This document shows, one piece after another, positions 57,521-64,000 of a stretch of DNA of 64,000 nucleotides (position 1 is the stretch's first letter; every line of letters begins with the position of its first letter). The notes under the pieces were generated by a model. That model was given only the letters and a program-made list of their open reading frames with translations, was not told the DNA's origin and searched no databases. The DNA lies in NCBI RefSeq assembly GCF_030247195.1, contig NC_080671.1, positions 74,027,412-74,091,411 of the forward strand. The letters run 5' to 3'. Both the position numbers and the translations under genes were made by a program. Source of the DNA: Topomyia yanbarensis. Lineage: Eukaryota; Arthropoda; Insecta; Diptera; Culicidae.

Positions 57521-58485
57521 AAATCCGTACGACTTAGTCATTAGACTGGCTCGCGGTTGTGTGTGTGTGATTATACAATCCATCTCACACTGACCGGTAG
57601 TGCTTTTATGGAAGAAACTTGTCTGTATCTATTTTGTATTATCCATAGATATACACATGTTTAGCCCCGGAGATTAAAGGCTTTACTGTACATCCAACGA
57701 CCCATTTCAAGAATACCTGTTACACGTACATTCTGAGGCCACATACAATAAGCCCGCGCAAATACATCAACGTATCAATTGGATATGTGAAATATATTCA
57801 CACTTCCAGAATGAAAAAAATAATATGTTTGATTCTGGCACGTATTTACAATAAGGTAAAATATATAAACATTGAAGAACAATATAAAACGATATCACCA
57901 GCGTGTTGCTCTGAATTCGTTAATTGATGGCATACCTGCAAAGAATTCTCCTCTATCCACAATCAATAAAATGTAGTCAAGTTCAGATGGCGCTGTGGAT
58001 GCTAAGCGGGCGTATTTTTGATGACTTGATCCACGCACATACATAGCAAAATAATTGGGGTATGACGATAAAATCACTACCTCAAATCTCACCACTACTC
58101 TCGTGATATTTTTGCGTACTAACACATAATACAAGAGGAGAAACGACCTACTAAGCGATTAACTTCGGTTTCCTGTTGACTGTACTATATTTCACTGCAA
58201 AACTTTAAAAAGTATTAGGCGAACACAATGTCACTTCCGAGCAATTCGGCAGTGCTACCAATCTCTCTCAGAGTGGATCGCGGTTGTATGGGAAAACTTT
58301 AAAATGATTTAAAATAGCGGGCATAGCACTTTTTGAGTTCCTTTTGTGATCCCAAATGCCTGTACAAAATTACAGAGCGATTGATTGGCATGTCGCTGCA
58401 AAGCTCAATTACCTGCTGTGACATCTACAGATTAATAGTATAAGCGAGATTAGGTGGATGTTTGTGTGTTTTCCATATCTAAGCT
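57521..58485. other. Unassigned sequence
   Basis: A 79-codon minus frame (57895-58134) lacks domains. No repeats recognised. Confidence 0.3.
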
Positions 58486-59430
<945 letters not shown>

Positions 59431-60440
59431 TAGGTTAGGGTTCACAGCCACTTGATTTAAAAATATTTATACAACCCATCAAAGCATTTTAAATATAAGT
59501 TCAGTTTTGGCAAGACTAGCACTTATTTCGAACATTCAAACTTTGTACAAAGTGGTTTTATACTGGTTCTGAAAGAAAAATTTAAAAATATTCTACAGTA
59601 TCTCTGTTTTGATTAAAAAGTCTATTGCCATCTTGAAGGAAATTGATTTTCTTCAACTTTACTTTACATGGTAAATTTTCTTAACAAATGCAAAAATTAC
59701 GTTATCTTTTGAAAATTTTATACCAATTTGACATTCCATACACAAACCATCCACCACAAGCACGTAGCGCTCCCTATACATATTTTCTGCGTAAAAATGC
59801 CAATTGCTCCCCGGGTTTGCATATTGCGGTCAAAGTTTATATGGGATTTTAAATCGAAAAGGCAATTATTATGCATTTGCGTTCATAAAGATCGCTAATT
59901 CACTCAATATGAAAAACCAACTTTAGAAAACTATAACTCAAACCTTAGCTAAAAATTTTGTCGAAGACGGTATCTAGCTATGAGTTTTCAAAAAATAGTT
60001 ATGATGATTTAAAAACTTATCGTTCAAACGAATTGCAGAAATTCATTATTGCTTCCAACACTTCCAGTGCATCGCCGACATCAACATTTTACACTTAAAT
60101 AAATGAGAATAAAGCCATCGCAGAAACTTGGTACCTTTGGTTGAAATATTCAGCATGAATTATTGAATAACATAGACGTGGTCAGAAAACGAAACGAAGA
60201 GGGGGGTGTACTCCCTTGCCCCTTTTTGGATTGCTTAAGGGGGGGGGGGCTTCTTGTGTAAAGTGCGCAAACCGAAAGTTATTTTGTTTTACGATTTTTA
60301 AGGCAAGGCAACCATGGATCTTTTGTGTAATGTTAAGATTTATTTATAGATTCATTATGCACGAAAAAAATATTTTCGGTCACGAAGAGCCACACATACA
60401 AGCGTTACAAAAGTAGATGTCCAACGTCGAGGAGCGCCGC
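59431..60440. other. Unassigned AT-rich sequence
   Basis: A G run at 60239-60249; a 66-codon frame over it has no domain. Confidence 0.3.
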
Positions 60441-60715
60441 GGCGAACACGATAACTCTTGATAAAATTGTCTGACACAGAAAATTCAATACGATTTATAA
60501 AGCTTAGATCTATAGTTACTCGATGAACCAAAAAAATATAAAAAAAGTTTCAGTTTCGGAAAATGACTTCATGAAAACCGAAAGACCTCATATTCTACTG
60601 TAAAATTTGCTCAATTTTTCAGTTTTCTGTGATTCATCGATACGCTACACATTGTGTATTTCCATAAAAAAATCAAGTCAATTCGTTGATTAGTTTTTGA
60701 GTTATCGTGTTCGCC
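60441..60715. mobile_element. MITE-like element, ~275 bp
   Basis: The end 'GGCGAACACGATAACTC' at 60441 is inverted at 60699-60715 ('GAGTTATCGTGTTCGCC') as a perfect 17-bp inverted repeat. Interior AT-rich, non-coding. Confidence 0.65.
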
Positions 60716-62599
60716 AATTTGAAAACGCGGTTTCGAGAAAAAATGCTATTAAAAGGTATCCTACATCAAATTGCATCACGGGAAAAAACGCTGTAGAAAA
60801 TAACCCATTGGTTATTTCATTTTGAAAATTTAGGTACAAGTAGTTTAGAGTGTGTTGTTTACACAGTATTTTTATCGCTGTTAGGTTTTCGAAAATTGTC
60901 GCCGATAGATTGAAATCTGAGAGTGTTACAGCAAATGCGCGCGAGGATGCACTGCTGTTTAAAACAAAAGAAGTTCAGCGTAGCCACCGAGATTGTGGGA
61001 GACTAGAGGTACAATACTAAAAATTCACCCGAATTTTTTTTTTGATTTTTTACGCCAGACGCTTTCTTAATATAATAGTACAATTCTTTTCAACGCCGGC
61101 CAGGTAAGATAGACGGAATAGAGAACACGATTTCACTTCAGCATAGCTCATAATTTCAACTTAAAATAAATTGAAACTTGAATCGAAATGTTGGATCGTC
61201 GCTTTTCTGTGCTGCATTTCCTGCCGTTATCCTTGTTCTGCTTGGTTGTCTGAGTCAGATGTAACTTTCAATTTTCATCTCTACCATTTCTACTTACGTG
61301 CAGAAGTGTTACAAACAGGTGTGTCTATTTTGTTGAAATACGCGCTTTAGTTTGAATTTATATCCACCCTAGTGCGGGGCCCCAAAGTCGCAGGGCCCCT
61401 GGTACTAGCCCTTGCGGATGTACGGTGCTGCCGTTCGGTAGATATTCTAAACGCATCTCATCTCGCAAAAACATTTGTTGCCACGTCGGTACCATAACGT
61501 TACCACGACGAATATATACAACTGAAATAAACTATTGTTGACGTTACCTACCTATCTGTAGCAGTGATGATATTTGCAGAGCAGCTGAACAAAATATTCA
61601 AAGATATAAATTAATTCTATTAGATGTATTGAGCACAGATTACAGATAACGGCGTAGTTCTCAACTAATGGAATAAAATTGCACCGGAAAGAATTCGATT
61701 GAAGCCTGTGGACAATATTTGCTCTTCAGTACTACTGTCGATCTGTCCACGACTGTTGGCTGTTCGACACAGCAGGGTTTGCAGTTCTAAGGTGAAAGAG
61801 ACTTGAAAACCCCTAAGCATGCACTACATCTCTACAGAATAGGTTTTCAAGCGTTCTGTATCTGTAATTGTAAGTATCTGTAAGAAATTACTAACGTAAT
61901 TCAAGTTATGCTTACTTTTTAATGTAAAGCATACAATCAACAGTGAGCTTGCATTTTGTTGTAACCGATTTACGTGAGCATTTCGGTGCCCATTTAGATA
62001 TGTGCGATACAATAATAAGCACAAGCTGATGATGTGAGAGCCTGGGTGGGATATCTGAGTTACGTATTAGATCAATTGTGTAACCATGTTGGAACGTTTA
62101 ATCATACGATTTTTAATGCACACAATATGATTTGCTGCGTACACTGCAAATCCTTCCTCAATCGTTCGCACTGATTCGTCAAACATAGTTGATGACAAGG
62201 AGCATTGATTCTCAGGTGATACTATCCTCTAAAACGCCAATCGGCCATATTTGACAGCTAACGACATTATATGTACATCTATTAGTAACGATAAAGCATA
62301 TACAACTCAATTTACGTTTGCTTGGATTTCAGTTTATACCGAAGCTACATTTTCGAATTGCCATATAAGTCGTTAAAATATCCCGTAAGAATAGAATTGG
62401 GAATGCAATAGTAAAGTATCTACGTTACAGATTAATTATCGCTTTTAGTCTGTTTGCAGTGCAGCAGGCTGGATTAAGCCATTCGGAAGTTATCCATTTG
62501 TTTTCCTGCCTTGTCTGTTTTCTGCAAATGGTATGTTCACCATGTTTCCAAGCACATAACGCGGAATCGTGTTAGATGAGCGCAAAAAGATGTCATAAA
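60716..62599. other. Unassigned sequence
   Basis: No ORF with motifs. A GC-rich patch at 61370-61440 may be a repeat fragment. Confidence 0.3.
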
Positions 62600-64000
62600 T
62601 AAAGAAAATCCGTCCGCTTCTGTCCGTTGAAAATGCTACAATTTTTACCACTCTTGTCTTCCTCTCAATGGCTCAGCTCAACGAGAAGCTTTTCCCACCC
62701 GTCGATCTTTGCCTCTGTTCCCCCCCCTACGTCTACCATCCACCAAATACTGCCATTTTACGCTATCCTGATGTATATTATTTTTAGTGTAACCACTTTC
62801 CGACATTTATCAGACGAAGGCAAAAGCGGTAATAAATTATCTGAGTCTTAGTGTCCCGCTTTGCCCATCCTCCGGGTGGGAACGGGGGGAGCAACATAAC
62901 CCTTCCACTACTGCTGTTTGGCCTAGGCAAACACGAAGGATACACAGGCACACAAACGATGAAAGACGGCGAGCGAAACCAGAGAGCGTTCATACATCAT
63001 AGGAATAATACAAAATGTATTTAAAAACTTTATCAGTAAATCTAGTCATTTTCGGTGTTGTGTGGAAACATGCCCGGATCCATGTCCGGAGATCGTAAAG
63101 TTCTACTCTCACATCGTTTGCTCCGCAGCAATACGTCTTTGAACCACACATGCAAAACGTGTAAAATTTATGAAAAACATAAAAATGTATAAATATAAAT
63201 TAAAGTTTTCATTTTCATCATAATAGTATAAATTTTAAAATATAAACATTTATTAATCCATTTAGCAGGATTTATTGTTATGATACGTAGACGTACACCG
63301 ACAGGGCGAAAGCACACATTAAGTACGGAACTCTCGGTGCCAGTTTAGCACTTCTGTATAGTTTCGAAATGTGCGACGGTTACGTGTCGGCATAAATATC
63401 CCGCCCAACCCGAACTACGACATTGTGGTTTTTCCGTCGACCTGTCCCATCCTTCCCTCTCCGGTACACGGAATATGTATACAATTTCAAGGTGTTTCGG
63501 AATTAGTTCGACTGGCTGTTTGTTTTGCACGGCGACAAACGTGCAGTATTCCCATCCATACCCGTTGTGCCGCCATTGCTGGGCTGAAAGAGCGATCCGC
63601 TTCTGAAGAGCATCATCGCCAGCTAGCGCTCTTCCAAGGGATAAGATTTTTGAATAATATCCATAACTGGACAATAAATTTCGGCACACTCAGTAATAAT
63701 AGCTCCCTCTTTGCAACCCATTCAACCGAAAAACCCACCACCGCCACCCATCACGGAGAAGGTAGCTAAAATGCAAACCATGGTTGGGCTCTCATAAATT
63801 TGCCGATGCTAAAATATTTCTTCACGTGGTGTACATTCCAAAACTATTTGGATTTCCTGCACTCCGGAACCATTCTTCGCTCATTGGGATACAATGTAGA
63901 TGTGGGGTGGTAGAACCAGTTCGCGTTTCGGGTTGTTGTCGAAAACTGGCATTACATATATTCATTAGAAGCACAAACAAAACTGCTCTCCGCACACGAA
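62600..64000. other. Low-repeat island with an AT-rich insert
   Basis: Balanced composition at 62620-62990 and 63260-63790, separated by AT-rich sequence. Frames at 63371-63769 (+, 132 codons) and 63345-63689 (-, 114 codons) overlap on opposite strands and lack domains, so neither is called. It may be single-copy host intergenic or intronic DNA. Confidence 0.35.

Overview
This 64 kb window looks like intergenic or intronic DNA from a large, AT-rich, transposon-crowded insect genome. A mosquito, probably a culicine, is the best guess. That guess rests on the repeat types: a tRNA-derived SINE with a tail of the kind I associate with mosquito SINEs, R1, RTE and Jockey-like LINE debris, a DD37E Tc1/mariner relative (the ITmD37E group was described from mosquitoes), and a repeat family marked by 'CCGTAACTCCGG' blocks and ends reading 'CCTTTCT..AGAAAGGC'. 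The organism call is inference, not proof. I found no intact gene of any kind, no confident host exon, no CRISPR array and no free-standing RNA gene. Most longer open frames come from simple repeats, such as (AT)n and the 9-bp TTTGATTCA array, or from decayed mobile elements.

Layout. 1-9.5 kb: LINE fragments (a Jockey-like ORF2 tail on +, an R1-clade RT tail on -), a 284-bp (AT)n tract, a non-autonomous DNA transposon (6184-7410) and GC-rich repeat debris with a 38-bp-arm hairpin. 9.6-19 kb: repeat fragments, one low-repeat island (10.3-11.7 kb), a complete but dead DD37E mariner-type element with terminal repeats and TA target site (12943-14121), a SINE, and a LINE RNase H fragment. 19.4-21.1 kb: a 1.7 kb palindrome whose arms each hold two diverged tandem units. 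21.7-28.7 kb: a repeat copy, an RTE fragment, a 1 kb 9-bp-unit array, and a 2.8 kb foldback-like structure whose two ends are inverted arrays of a 16-bp minisatellite. 29-32.5 kb: a second Tc1/mariner fragment, a 90-bp-arm hairpin element and a low-repeat island. 32.5-45.3 kb: two tandem-repeat blocks (A and B) occur as A-B and again, inverted, as B'-A'. The left copy is interrupted by two small inverted-repeat elements and the right copy by a SINE. A Jockey-like ORF1 is split by about 4.1 kb that contains the right copy. 45-52 kb: more debris, an island (48.1-49.6 kb), a TTAA-flanked hairpin element and a BEL/Pao gag remnant. 52-55.2 kb: a composite element with two nested repeat copies. 55-64 kb: a very clean 70-bp-arm hairpin, a dispersed repeat within which a 256-bp (AT)n tract has grown, and a final low-repeat island.

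There is no pathway or operon here. What the window records is nested transposition, palindrome formation and tandem amplification. The best candidates for something undescribed are the four-unit palindrome, the minisatellite-ended foldback structure and the paired A/B arrays. All alignments were made by eye, so boundaries are approximate (often by 5-30 bp) unless a target duplication is stated.
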